The position numbers and the translations under genes were made by a program. Source: JBJXHG01 sp046160865 (GTDB taxonomy: Bacteria; Planctomycetota; UBA1135; GCA-002686595). From it: a stretch of 64,000 nt of DNA. The notes beneath the pieces were generated by a model, which saw only the letters and a program-made list of their open reading frames with translations, was not told the DNA's origin and did no database searches. The DNA is taken from positions 1 through 64,000 of the forward strand of contig JBJXHG010000125.1 of assembly GCA_046160865.1 (NCBI GenBank). Reading direction: 5' to 3'. This document shows positions 1 through 8,297 of this stretch, piece by piece. Every line of letters starts with the position of its first letter. Position 1 is the stretch's first letter.

Positions 1-102
1 AGGCGCGAGGGTGCAGGCAACCTGTCAGGTTTCCGAACCCGAGCAACGCCGCCAGCGCGGAGGAGATCGAGCTTGGTGAGAGCGAACTTCTGACTCAGGA
101 CA

Positions 103-283
103 CTAGCCTGCATTTCTCACCACGTCCTGCTGCGTTCGCGTCAACTCGCTTCCGTCCGCGTTGTTGGATCGGAATCGATCCTCGCTGACCTGACAGGTCA
201 GCTGCGGTCGATTCCGATGCAACGCCTTGACCGAAGCGAGCTGTCACGCCCTCGCGACGGACGTGTTGAGAAATGCCGGCTAG
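103..283 (+). repeat. element A copy 1 (long palindromic repeat)
   Basis: This is a 181-bp imperfect palindrome bounded by CTAG at both ends. The left arm reads GCATTTCTCACCACGTCC and the right arm GGACGTGTTGAGAAATG. The interior also folds: CTCGCTTC pairs with GAAGCGAG, GGAATCGA with TCGATTCC, and the apex at 184-202 is GCTGACC/GGTCAGC. It recurs six more times in the window. No reading frame in it is conserved between copies. Confidence 0.9.
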
Positions 284-297
284 GTGGCGTGCGAATG

Positions 298-332
298 CGA
301 GCGACTGCGGGGGACTGTCCCGAAGTCGCTCG
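298..332. terminator. hairpin between element A1 and the secreted-protein gene
   Basis: CGAGCGACTGCGGGGGAC and GTCCCGAAGTCGCTCG form a near-perfect stem with a tiny loop. It lies 87 bp beyond the stop of the minus-strand gene ending at 419. There is no T-run, so a terminator role is inferred from position and stem strength only. Confidence 0.45.
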
Positions 333-418
333 CTCGTCCTTCACGCACACGGCGCTGGCCGACCTCGCGGCGGCCGTGGTGAGAAGTTCCGATCATCGGC
401 GCGCGCTCCGAGCGTAGA

Positions 419-1615
419 TCACCACCCGAACGCGATGGCGTTCGAGTAGTTCAGCGTGCTCGGCGTGCAGTACGAGGGATTGATCGCGTCGCGGTACTGC
501 ACTTGGAAGTAGCGCGTCTGTCCGAACGCCGTGGGATTGACGAGGAACATCTTCGTGCCGCCGACCGCGATCTGCGGCTGCGTCGCGAACACGAAGGCTC
601 CCGGGCTGAGGCAGCTCAGTCCGTCACCTGCGGTGAACGGGATCACCGACACGTGCGCGGCGCGTTGCAGGGAGCACAATGCGTTGAACGGCATCCCTGT
701 GCACAAGAGCTTGAGCGACGCGCCTTGCGTGCCCGCGTACACGAGGCGCGCCGCGCCACCTTGCGAATGCAGGCAGCCGGAGTTGAGACCCACCGTACTG
801 TTGTTTCCGCACGGACAGAGTCCGCTGGCGCCGTCGCCGAAGCAGAACGACGTTATTTCTGGCAGCAACCGAAAGATCAGAAACTCACCTGGCGGAGCCG
901 GTGCTGCGAACGGATTGGTGTAGACCGACGGGTCCGGGTTGTACCACATCCATTGCGGCGCAGTGCCCATGACGGATACGCACACTTGCGGGAACGTTCC
1001 GCCTGCAGTGTCGTTGGGTTCGCCGACAGCGAGCTCGCCAATCTCGAACCCAGTCGGACCGCCGCCGACGCCGACCCATCCGACGCTCGAGCCGGCTCCG
1101 CCCATGCGAGTGTTCGCCTTCACGATCTCGGCGTTGATCGTCGCGAGCGAGGGTGCATTGCTGCCAGCGCAGTTGGGGTCGATGTCGATGCCGGTAGCGA
1201 AGACCTCCCAATTGCCGACACCGGTGAGCACCGTCGTCGATCCGGAAACGAACGTGCCGAGCACGCCTTGCGTAACCCCGTCATCGCTGTACGCGATGAT
1301 GTACAGCGTTTGGTTCGGGCCACCGGGAATGCTGGTGTACACCTCCGCACCGGACCCGCACGAGAAGATCTGGGCGGCCGTACACGCTTCCATATCGCCG
1401 AACTTGGTCGTCAAGCCCGAGAGTCCGCCATAGCCGAAGCTGTAGGCGTTGTCCGTCGTGACGGTGGCCGTGACTTGAGCGTGCGCCGTAGTTACGGAGC
1501 TCGCGAACACGGCGAGCGCGAGGGACGTGAAGATCGGCGCGAATTGAAGTCGCGATGGCGATCGGGCGTGTGTCAGTTCGCGCGGTGCGCGTGCACGGTG
1601 AACAGAAAGGCGCAT
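419..1615 (-). CDS. secreted protein with Cys-rich C-terminal domain of planctomycete type
   Basis: This is a 398-aa exported protein of unknown role. The ATG at 1615 is chosen because AAGGA lies 7 nt upstream; a TTG at 1633 would add six residues. The N-terminus has a basic stretch, a hydrophobic core (FTSLALAVFASSV) and a likely signal peptidase site after TAHA-Q. The middle is Gly/Thr/Val-rich and probably beta-sandwich. The last 110 residues form a module with FCFGDGASGLCPCGNN, three further Cys and a terminal YCTPSTLNYSNA motif. I recognise that module from large families of planctomycete secreted proteins, where it ends many unrelated proteins. It stands alone, bounded by element A and B repeats on both sides. 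Confidence 0.85.
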   Translation of the reverse strand: MRLSVHRARAPRELTHARSPSRLQFAPIFTSLALAVFASSVTTAHAQVTATVTTDNAYSFGYGGLSGLTTKFGDMEACTAAQIFSCGSGAEVYTSIPGGPNQTLYIIAYSDDGVTQGVLGTFVSGSTTVLTGVGNWEVFATGIDIDPNCAGSNAPSLATINAEIVKANTRMGGAGSSVGWVGVGGGPTGFEIGELAVGEPNDTAGGTFPQVCVSVMGTAPQWMWYNPDPSVYTNPFAAPAPPGEFLIFRLLPEITSFCFGDGASGLCPCGNNSTVGLNSGCLHSQGGAARLVYAGTQGASLKLLCTGMPFNALCSLQRAAHVSVIPFTAGDGLSCLSPGAFVFATQPQIAVGGTKMFLVNPTAFGQTRYFQVQYRDAINPSYCTPSTLNYSNAIAFGW

Positions 1616-1810
1616 GATTCGATCCTTGAGCAAGTACGGGAATCGGCAAGCACTCGGCTTGCGAGAAGGACACGCCGAGAAGGACTTCGCGGGGAAGTCA
1701 CGCGTGAAAGGTCCGCCTGCGACGATCCGACAGTGCTACCTGAGAATGTGCGTGGGTCGCGGACACGATCGCCGTCTATTCGTGCGTGCCGCACGCGAAG
1801 ATTCCCGCGC

Positions 1811-1880
1811 TCGCGCGAGCTCTGCGCCGGCGCAGACGGGCCGATTTCACACTCGAAGCGCTTTCACCACGGACTGCTAG
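1811..1880 (-). repeat. element B, half copy
   Basis: The right part (TCGAAGC-CTTTCACCACGGACTGCTAGC) matches the right arm of the complete element B at 12797-12962, including an upstream ACGGGCC segment. The opposite arm is missing or decayed here. It shares its terminal CTAG with element A copy 2, so B and A are directly fused. Confidence 0.7.
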
Positions 1881-2057
1881 CCCGCATTTCTCACCACGTT
1901 CGTCGCGAGGTTGTGCCGACTCGTTCGGAGCAAGGCGTTGCCTCGGAATCGACCGGAGGTGACCTGCATGGTCAGCGAGGATCGATTCCGATCCAACAAC
2001 GCCGCTCCGAGCGAGTTGGCGCGACCGCAGCAGGACGTGGTGAGAAATGCGGGCTAG
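1877..2057 (-). repeat. element A copy 2, inverted
   Basis: This is the cleanest copy. The 22-bp outer arms CTAGCCCGCATTTCTCACCACG (left, 1877-1898) and their exact complement (2036-2057) are perfect. The interior matches copy 1 in reverse complement. The CTA at 2054-2056 is the TAG stop codon of the methyltransferase gene on the minus strand, so the repeat supplies that stop. Confidence 0.92.
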
Positions 2058-2746
2058 GGGCTCTTGAGCGCGCGCAACCAAAGGCTGCCCGACTCGTGCA
2101 GCGCGCACGCGGTCTCCCAGTCCGGGCAGTGGTCGGACGGCGCGAACGTCGTGCGCTCGCCGGGGCCGCGCGAATCGACGACGCGCTCGCTCGCGGCATC
2201 GACGAACCCGACCTGCGCGAGGCGCGCGCTCCAGTCCTTCTCGCTCAAGCGCTGCATCGAGAGGCCGACCATCGCGCTCCATCGATCCGTCGTCGGCCGC
2301 TCGGCGTAGCAGTCGAGCACGAGGTCGACCGTCCCGCCGGGCTTCAGCACGCGGTGGATCTCGCGCAGGGCACGGTCGAGATCGACGGCGTAGTAGATCG
2401 CCTCCATCGAGAAGACCTTGTCGATCGACTGATCGCGCATCGGCAGCTCCTCGAAGCGTCCAACCTCGTAGCGCGCGCGAATCGTCAAGCTCGTGAGCTC
2501 TTCGGCGCGCGCGATCATCGCCGCCGACACGTCGATGCCGATCGCCGACGAGCCGGCGGCGCTTCTAGCGAGCGCGCGCGTCGCCCAGCCGTTGCCGCAG
2601 CCGAGGTCGAGGATCTGCTGACCCGGCCGGAACTGCATGCGCGCGAGCACCTGGCGCACGACGTCGCCGTGACCTTGCTCCATACCTTCGGCGCGGCCGT
2701 TGCGCGCCCAGACGTCGAACACACTTTGGATCTTGTCGTGAGTCAT
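2054..2746 (-). CDS. class I SAM-dependent methyltransferase
   Basis: This 230-aa soluble enzyme transfers a methyl group from S-adenosylmethionine; the substrate is unknown. Motif I is LDLGCGNGWATR (residues 46-57), followed by an acidic strand end (IGIDVS), LPMRDQSID (motif II region) and HRVLKPGG, all typical of the Methyltransf_11/25 families. The start is taken as ATG 2746 (MTHDKIQS); another in-frame ATG at 2761 lies inside the upstream repeat. The gene is bracketed by two element A copies: one supplies its stop codon and the other ends 5 bp before its start, so its expression signals must lie in the repeat or come from read-through. Confidence 0.88.
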   Translation of the reverse strand: MTHDKIQSVFDVWARNGRAEGMEQGHGDVVRQVLARMQFRPGQQILDLGCGNGWATRALARSAAGSSAIGIDVSAAMIARAEELTSLTIRARYEVGRFEELPMRDQSIDKVFSMEAIYYAVDLDRALREIHRVLKPGGTVDLVLDCYAERPTTDRWSAMVGLSMQRLSEKDWSARLAQVGFVDAASERVVDSRGPGERTTFAPSDHCPDWETACALHESGSLWLRALKSP

Positions 2747-2751
2747 CGCTT

Positions 2752-2930
2752 TAGCTCGCATTTCTCACCACGTCCTGCTGCGGTCGCGCCAGCTCGCTTC
2801 CGCCCTCGTTGTTGGACCGGATTCGATCCTCGCCGACCTAACAGGTCGGCTCCGGTCGATCCGATGCAACGCCTTGCCCGAAGCGAGCTGTCGCGCTCTC
2901 GCGAAGGACGTGGTGAGAAATGCAGGCTAA
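2752..2930 (+). repeat. element A copy 3
   Basis: The outer arms are CGCATTTCTCACCACGTCC and GGACGTGGTGAGAAATGC, about 179 bp in total. The apical stem at 2832-2850 reads GCCGACC/GGTCGGC where copy 1 reads GCTGACC/GGTCAGC. That is a T:A to C:G compensatory change that keeps the pair. Confidence 0.9.
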
Positions 2931-3015
2931 CTCATGTACACGGTGGGGCGAACGCTTCGCAGCTGCCTTTCTGGCTTCGCTCGGACTCCGCGGTGATCCC
3001 GTGCCTACCGCACAG

Positions 3016-4224
3016 CTACGACGTCCTCGCGTCCGCGCTCGCGGTCTTCGACGCGCAGCTCGCCAGAATGTCGTCGAGCGGCCGGAACACGACTTCCCAG
3101 TCGTAGTGCGCCTCGACGAACGTCCGCGCGCGCTCGCCGAGCGCACGCGCGTCGTCCGGCTTCTCGAGCAGCTCGACAACGGCGTGCGCGAAGCTGTGCG
3201 CGTCGTCGGCCACGAGGTAGTCGCGGCCGGACGCGCCATCGACGCCTTGCGTCGCCGGAGTCGTGCCTACGACGGGCAAGCCCATCGCCATCGCCTCCAG
3301 CACCTTGTTCTGGATGCCGCGCGCGATCCGCAGCGGAGCGACCGAAACCACGGCTTTGCGCAGGTGATCGCGCGTGTCGTTCACGAAGCCGGTGACGCGC
3401 ACGCCCGGCACTTGCGCGAGCCGAACCACGTCACGCGTGGGCTGCGAGCCGATGATCGTGAAGTGCGCAAGCGGGCGGCTCTGGCGCACGATCGGCAGCA
3501 CGTCCTCGACGAAGAACCGGCACGCGTCGACGTTCGGGAAGTAGTTCATCACGCCCGTGAACACGATTTCGTCCGGATCGGGCGTGTTTAGCGCCGGGTG
3601 GTAGTACTCGAGGTCGACGCCGTTGCGCAGCACGCGCGCGGTCGCGCCGGGGATCTGGCGCTCGAAGATTTGCTGTTCGAGCGGTGTGCACACGACGTTC
3701 GTGTGGAACGAGCGCGCGACGCGGCTCTCGAACTCGAGCAGCGTGCGCGCTTCACGGCGGTAGACCCAGCTCATCGGGAACGACGCCGTTTCGGCGTACT
3801 GGCGCCACTTGTCGGAGTCGAGCTCGCCGAAGTGCATGACGCGCGGTCTGTCGGCGTGCGGCTCGAGGAACGCACCCATCGACGAGGAGTACGCGTACGC
3901 CATGTCGGCCGAGCGCATCTCGTCGTCGACGCGGCGCTGCAGCTCCTTCGATCCGTACACGCCGAGCGTCAGCGGCGTCCGGCCGAGCAAGAGCGGCAAC
4001 GACGCGAGCTTTTTCGCGCGGTCGTCGTACGCGAACGCGATCGTCGGGATGCCCTTCTCTTCGGTGAGCTCGCGCGCCGCCGCGAAGTCGGCCTCGTTGT
4101 GCGCAAAGGCGATCGCGGTCACGTCGTGGTGACGCTTCATGCGCTCGACGAGGCGCCAGGTCGTGATCTTGTCGCCGCGGTTCGGCGGATACGGCACGCG
4201 TTGCGAGAGGAAGAGGATGCGCAC
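3016..4224 (-). CDS. glycosyltransferase, exopolysaccharide (TIGR03087-like) type
   Basis: This is a 402-aa GT-B fold glycosyltransferase, probably moving a sugar from a nucleotide donor onto an envelope or extracellular glycan. The N-terminus MRILFLSQRVPYPPNRGDK is characteristic of the sugar transferases associated with PEP-CTERM/exosortase loci. The C-terminal half carries the GT4-like segment GIQNKVLEAMAMGLPVVGT, which binds the donor. The start is GTG at 4224, one base after the prmA stop, so it is probably translationally coupled. No other exopolysaccharide genes lie nearby. It is the last gene of the dinG-prmA-GT operon. Confidence 0.85.
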   Translation of the reverse strand: MRILFLSQRVPYPPNRGDKITTWRLVERMKRHHDVTAIAFAHNEADFAAARELTEEKGIPTIAFAYDDRAKKLASLPLLLGRTPLTLGVYGSKELQRRVDDEMRSADMAYAYSSSMGAFLEPHADRPRVMHFGELDSDKWRQYAETASFPMSWVYRREARTLLEFESRVARSFHTNVVCTPLEQQIFERQIPGATARVLRNGVDLEYYHPALNTPDPDEIVFTGVMNYFPNVDACRFFVEDVLPIVRQSRPLAHFTIIGSQPTRDVVRLAQVPGVRVTGFVNDTRDHLRKAVVSVAPLRIARGIQNKVLEAMAMGLPVVGTTPATQGVDGASGRDYLVADDAHSFAHAVVELLEKPDDARALGERARTFVEAHYDWEVVFRPLDDILASCASKTASADARTS

Positions 4225-4225
4225 G

Positions 4226-5149
4226 TCAGCGGTCCTCGCTCGGCCGAACGCCCACGAACGTGTGCCAGCGGCCGCGCACGCGCACCTGTTGCAGATCGAA
4301 GCGTGCCGCGCGGATCGCTGTCTCGGTCTCGTGCGCGTGGTGGACGGGACAACCGCTGAACGCGAACCAGCCGCCGGGCTTCAGCACGGAACGCAGCAAC
4401 GTGCACTGTTCCTGCACGACGTCCGAGTAGATGTTCGCGAGGCAACCGTCGAACTCGGCGGATCGTCCAGACAAGCGCTCGAACCCGGCCGTGTGGATCT
4501 CGCACGCGTGCGCAACATCGTTCATGTCGGCGAGCGCACGCGCGTACGGTTCCGCGTTCGGATCGACGTCGAACGCGAGCGCGGAACGCGCTCCGGACAA
4601 GAGCGCCGCGACGGCGAGGATTCCGCTGCCCGAGCCGGCGTCGAGGATGCGCTGGCCCGGGCGCACGCGCTCCTGGATCACGCGCAGACATGCGCGCGTC
4701 GTCGCGTGGCGCCCGGTGCCGAACGCGCCACCGAGCTCGAGCCACAGCGGGCGATCCGTCGCGCGCAGCGCGCGTGCGTCGCCGGGCGGGAGCACGCACA
4801 GCCGGCCGACGCGGAACGGCTTCCACACCTTCCTCCACGAGTTCGCGTAGTCCTCCGCCGGCAGCACGTGGAACTCGGCGCGCATGCCCGCGAGCTCGGG
4901 AGCTCCGGCGCGGTCGGCGAGCGTCGCGATCGACGACGCGATCGCATCTCGCAGACCAGGCGAGTCGAAGTTCTCGGCGAAGAACGTGCGCACGTAGTCG
5001 AAGCCGTCGGGCGGCGCGTCGGACGCGAGCGAGGGTCGGCCGAACGCGACGCTCGTGCACGGACCCGTGGCGAGCGCCTCGGCGACGAGCTCGTGCCAGC
5101 CGAGCGGCGCGAGGACACGCACCTCGATCCAGTGCGGCAACGCACTCAC
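4226..5149 (-). CDS. prmA: ribosomal protein L11 methyltransferase PrmA
   Basis: This 307-aa enzyme trimethylates ribosomal protein L11 using S-adenosylmethionine. Visible family marks are ANSWRKVWKPFRVG (residues 102-115), the PrmA signature GAFGTGRHATT (141-151), SAM motif I DAGSGSGIL (170-178) and the catalytic-loop segment ANIYSDVV in place of the usual NILA. Length is close to the E. coli enzyme (293 aa). The GTG start at 5149 overlaps the stop of the upstream helicase as GTGA, which fixes the start and suggests coupled translation. Confidence 0.9.
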   Translation of the reverse strand: MSALPHWIEVRVLAPLGWHELVAEALATGPCTSVAFGRPSLASDAPPDGFDYVRTFFAENFDSPGLRDAIASSIATLADRAGAPELAGMRAEFHVLPAEDYANSWRKVWKPFRVGRLCVLPPGDARALRATDRPLWLELGGAFGTGRHATTRACLRVIQERVRPGQRILDAGSGSGILAVAALLSGARSALAFDVDPNAEPYARALADMNDVAHACEIHTAGFERLSGRSAEFDGCLANIYSDVVQEQCTLLRSVLKPGGWFAFSGCPVHHAHETETAIRAARFDLQQVRVRGRWHTFVGVRPSEDR

Positions 5150-8100
5150 AGCTGCAAGTCCTCGAACGGCGAGCGGGGGAACGCGCCCGCGAAGTCGAGG
5201 TCGAGTCCGCGCGCGCGGACGGAATCCACGAGTCCCATGTGCTCGAGCGCGGCTGCGACGCACTGCGACGTGTCGGCGCGCACGAGGCGCGCGCCACTGG
5301 GCTCGTCGCGCTCGCCGGCGCGATCGAGTGACGGGAATCCCGGCGTGCCCAGCGGCAGCTCGCGCAGAAAGAATCGATGACGCGGATCGAGGATGCGGCC
5401 GTCGAGCACGAACACGCAGCCTTTGTCGGTGACGCGGCGCATCAAGCGCCCGAAACCCTGGCGAAACTTCGCGATCGCGCGCGGCAGATAGATCTTGTTG
5501 CGCTGCTCGACGAGGCCGACCGAGGCGCACTGCGCGTGGTGGTAGCGGTCCGGCACACCGTACGGCAAGCGCACGATCACGAGGTACTCGAGCGTCTCGC
5601 CGGGAAAGTCCGCGCCGTACCAGAACGTGTCCACGCCGAGCAGCACGGAATCGATGCGCGAGCGGAAGAGTTCGCCGAGCTCCTCTTTCGTCGTTCCATC
5701 CATGTTCTGGAACCACAGCGCGATGCGGCGCGCGCGGAAGAAGCCCGACAGCTCCTCGCCGACGCGGCTGACGTCCTGCGAGTTCGTGAACAAGACGAGC
5801 ATGCGGCCGCGCGTGCGCTCGCCGAGGAACGCGATGAAGCGGCGCGTGTAGTCGAGGAAAGCGCTCTTGCTCGTCGAGACGGGCGGCGCGTCGCGCGGAA
5901 CCGCGACGAGCACGCGGCGGTAGTCGAACACCTCCGGCGCGCGGAACGAGCCGACTTCGCGCGGCTCGCGGTCCTCGCCTTCGGCCGGATGCGCCGCGCG
6001 CTCGAGTCCGATGTACGCGAGCGTCGGTTGGAAGCTCTGCTGCAGCCAGGCCGTTGCCGACACGAACACCGCTGTGCACAACCCCGGGTAGTAGCGCCGA
6101 CCGAGCAACTCTTGCGGCAAGAGCACGCGCGAGACGAGCAAGAGCTCGCCGGACGGATCGCGCTCGACGTCGTAGAACATTCCCGGTCGCTCGACGAGCG
6201 GATCGTCGACGTCCGGCAGCCACGCTTGCACGGCGATGGTCGCGGACTGCAAGTCGAGGCGCGCACGCTCGACGCCTTGCCGCAGCGCGCGGATGCCGCG
6301 CAGCGGCAGCCCGGACAAGCGTTCGTCGACGCCGGCGAGCAGCGCGTCGAGCTCCGTCGCGCCGTCGATCCACGCGCGGCGATTCTCGAGCAGCGGCAAC
6401 GCCTCCGCGAGCGCCGCGAACTCGAGCAGTGCGGCGTACATCTCGCGCTCGTTGCGCTCCTCCGCGCGCGCGTCGCGCCACGCGACGAACGTCTCGAGCG
6501 AGCCCTCGAGCCGGCTCAACGCCGCGCTCGAGGTGCTCCACGCTTCGTGCGCGGCCTCGAGCGCAGCGTGCGACGGCGATCCAGCGATCGTGGAGCGCCG
6601 CAAGCGGTCGAGCAGGGCCGGCGAGCGACGGTTGTGTGGTTGGTGCAGCCGACCGAGAAGGTTGCGCAGTTGACGCAAGCTGACCGCGTGTCCCCACGCG
6701 TTGTGCGCTTGGTCGTGCAGGTGCTCGCACTCGTCGAACACGAGGTGCTTGAAGTACTCCGGGCGCGCGAGCGCGAAGGCTTGGTTCGTGATGACGACGT
6801 GGCTCTTCTCCGCACGACGGCGCGCGACCTCGGCCGCGCAACGGCGACGATCGTCGCGGTGCGAGCAGCAGCCAGAGTGAGCGCGCACGTGTGCGACGAT
6901 CGACTGCAGCTCGCGCCGCAGTCCGGCCGAGCTCTCGAGCGGCAACGTCGCCCGCAACGGCAGCCGGTCGAGGTCGCCGTCCTCGTCGGTCAACGCGAAG
7001 AGCGCGAGCGCCGTCCACGCGAGCCACGTTTCGCCGCTGCCGTCCTCGTTCGGCTGCGCGTGACCGAGCGCCTTCCAGCAGACGTAGTTGTCGCGGCCCT
7101 TGAGCACGCTGACGCGGAATTCGATCGGACAGCCGGCCGTGTGCAGAGCCGCGAGCGCGCGCGGAACTTCGCGCGTCGAAGCTTGCTCTTGCAGCGCGCG
7201 CGTGTACGTCGCGATGCCGACGCGCACGCCGTTGCGCGCCGACCACAAGAGCGCGGGCACGAGGTAGGCGAGCGTCTTGCCCGTTCCGGTCGGTGCGTGC
7301 ACGAGCAGCAAGCGCGACGAGCCGAGATCCTGCGCGATGCGGCGCGCGACGTCGTGCTGGCTCGGACGGTACACGTCGCGCGCGCTCTCGCCGGTCGTGC
7401 GCGCGAACTGTGCGGGCAGGTGCGTCTCGAACACTTGGTCGAGCACGCGTGCGTCGCTCTCGTCGAACGCGAGCTCGCCTTCCTTGTTCACCGCGATGGT
7501 GTCGAAGCGCTCCCAGCGATCGCCGGCCGCCGCGCACGCGGGTGCGAGATCGTCGAGCAGTGCGTAGGCGTGATCCGTGAGCGTCTGTGCGAGGGCGTGA
7601 TCGCGTTCACCACCGCCGTCGATCCACGCGCTCGGGCGGTCGAGCAGCGCCAGCGTCGCGAGCAACCGATCGGCGGCGCGCGGCGCGGAAGCCGAGAGTC
7701 CGCGCCATGCGCGGCAGTAGCCGTTGGCCGCCACGGCGACCAGCTCGGGATTGGCGAGAAAGCGGCGCGCGAGGCTCGCGAGCTCGCGCAAGATCTCGCG
7801 CGGCGCGAGCGGATCGCCGCCCGTGCTCTCCAGGCCGTGTCCGCGCCCCGGCGAGCAGAGGCGCGCGCACTCGTGGAGTCCGATCGCGAGCGGCGGTGAT
7901 CGAGCGTCGAGGTGCGCCGCCCAAGCTTCGAAGACCTCGACGCGCTCGACGACGAGGACGCGCTCGCCCAGGAACGCGCGCAGCTCGACCCACGCGGGCG
8001 CGGTCGTCTCGGGGCCGCACGCAATGGAGAGCGACTCCCACTCACCGCCGTTCGGGACGGAGCGCAGTGCGTCGATGCGCACGAGATCGTCGATCGCCGG

Positions 8101-8217
8101 GTCGGGTCCGCTCGTCGACAGGGTGCACAGCGCGACTCCGACTTTCAGTCGCTCGTCCCACGGCGCCGCGAGCGTCGACGGCACCTCGGACGACCACGAC
8201 TCGTCGGCAGAGATCAT
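5146..8217 (-). CDS. DinG-type ATP-dependent DNA helicase with degenerate exonuclease domain
   Basis: This is a 1023-aa XPD/Rad3-family superfamily 2 helicase, probably 5'-3' and iron-sulfur dependent. Walker A is HAPTGTGKT (residues 308-316), the Q motif Gln is in YRPSQ (283-287), the likely FeS cysteines are C380, C450, C451 and C460, and the DEAH box is DECE (495-498). The C-terminal helicase motifs read GVDTFWYGADFPG and KFRQGFGRLMRR. Residues 25-105 align in pattern with the epsilon-type exonuclease of Gram-positive DinG but lack its acidic residues. Start ATG 8217 is chosen; ATG 8256, with a GAGG-like site upstream, is an alternative. First gene of a three-gene operon, divergent from the Rieske gene. 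Confidence 0.88.
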   Translation of the reverse strand: MISADESWSSEVPSTLAAPWDERLKVGVALCTLSTSGPDPAIDDLVRIDALRSVPNGGEWESLSIACGPETTAPAWVELRAFLGERVLVVERVEVFEAWAAHLDARSPPLAIGLHECARLCSPGRGHGLESTGGDPLAPREILRELASLARRFLANPELVAVAANGYCRAWRGLSASAPRAADRLLATLALLDRPSAWIDGGGERDHALAQTLTDHAYALLDDLAPACAAAGDRWERFDTIAVNKEGELAFDESDARVLDQVFETHLPAQFARTTGESARDVYRPSQHDVARRIAQDLGSSRLLLVHAPTGTGKTLAYLVPALLWSARNGVRVGIATYTRALQEQASTREVPRALAALHTAGCPIEFRVSVLKGRDNYVCWKALGHAQPNEDGSGETWLAWTALALFALTDEDGDLDRLPLRATLPLESSAGLRRELQSIVAHVRAHSGCCSHRDDRRRCAAEVARRRAEKSHVVITNQAFALARPEYFKHLVFDECEHLHDQAHNAWGHAVSLRQLRNLLGRLHQPHNRRSPALLDRLRRSTIAGSPSHAALEAAHEAWSTSSAALSRLEGSLETFVAWRDARAEERNEREMYAALLEFAALAEALPLLENRRAWIDGATELDALLAGVDERLSGLPLRGIRALRQGVERARLDLQSATIAVQAWLPDVDDPLVERPGMFYDVERDPSGELLLVSRVLLPQELLGRRYYPGLCTAVFVSATAWLQQSFQPTLAYIGLERAAHPAEGEDREPREVGSFRAPEVFDYRRVLVAVPRDAPPVSTSKSAFLDYTRRFIAFLGERTRGRMLVLFTNSQDVSRVGEELSGFFRARRIALWFQNMDGTTKEELGELFRSRIDSVLLGVDTFWYGADFPGETLEYLVIVRLPYGVPDRYHHAQCASVGLVEQRNKIYLPRAIAKFRQGFGRLMRRVTDKGCVFVLDGRILDPRHRFFLRELPLGTPGFPSLDRAGERDEPSGARLVRADTSQCVAAALEHMGLVDSVRARGLDLDFAGAFPRSPFEDLQL

Positions 8218-8285
8218 GCGCGCGACATTAGACGAGTCGTGTCGAAGCGCGGCCATCCTGCCCTGATCCTCTCGCATGCGCTCGC

Positions 8286-8291
8286 TACACT
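8286..8291 (+). promoter_or_regulatory. -10 box TACACT of a probable leaderless promoter
   Basis: TACACT lies only 6 nt before the ATG at 8298, which puts the expected transcription start on or next to the start codon. No Shine-Dalgarno sequence fits between them. The same box at the same spacing occurs before 13108 and 34047. Confidence 0.5.
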
Positions 8292-8297
8292 CCGGCC

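Noticed and set aside
3..188. Open frame entering from the left edge (…SAEEIELGESELLTQDTS…) and running into element A
   Set aside because: The acidic stretch looks protein-like, but the frame stops inside the repeat and the start lies outside the window, so I cannot tell a gene end from chance.
103..2930. Element A copies considered as ends of an insertion sequence
   Set aside because: No transposase or recombinase frame lies between any pair of copies. A non-autonomous MITE origin remains possible but cannot be shown here.
503..3106. Very long open frames antisense to or overlapping real genes (also around 4226-7537, 5377-7899, 17155-21099, 51503-54190, 55781-58318)
   Set aside because: They consist mainly of Arg, Ala, Gly and Pro, show no domains, and mirror codon bias of the gene on the other strand. 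They are expected in sequence of this GC content.
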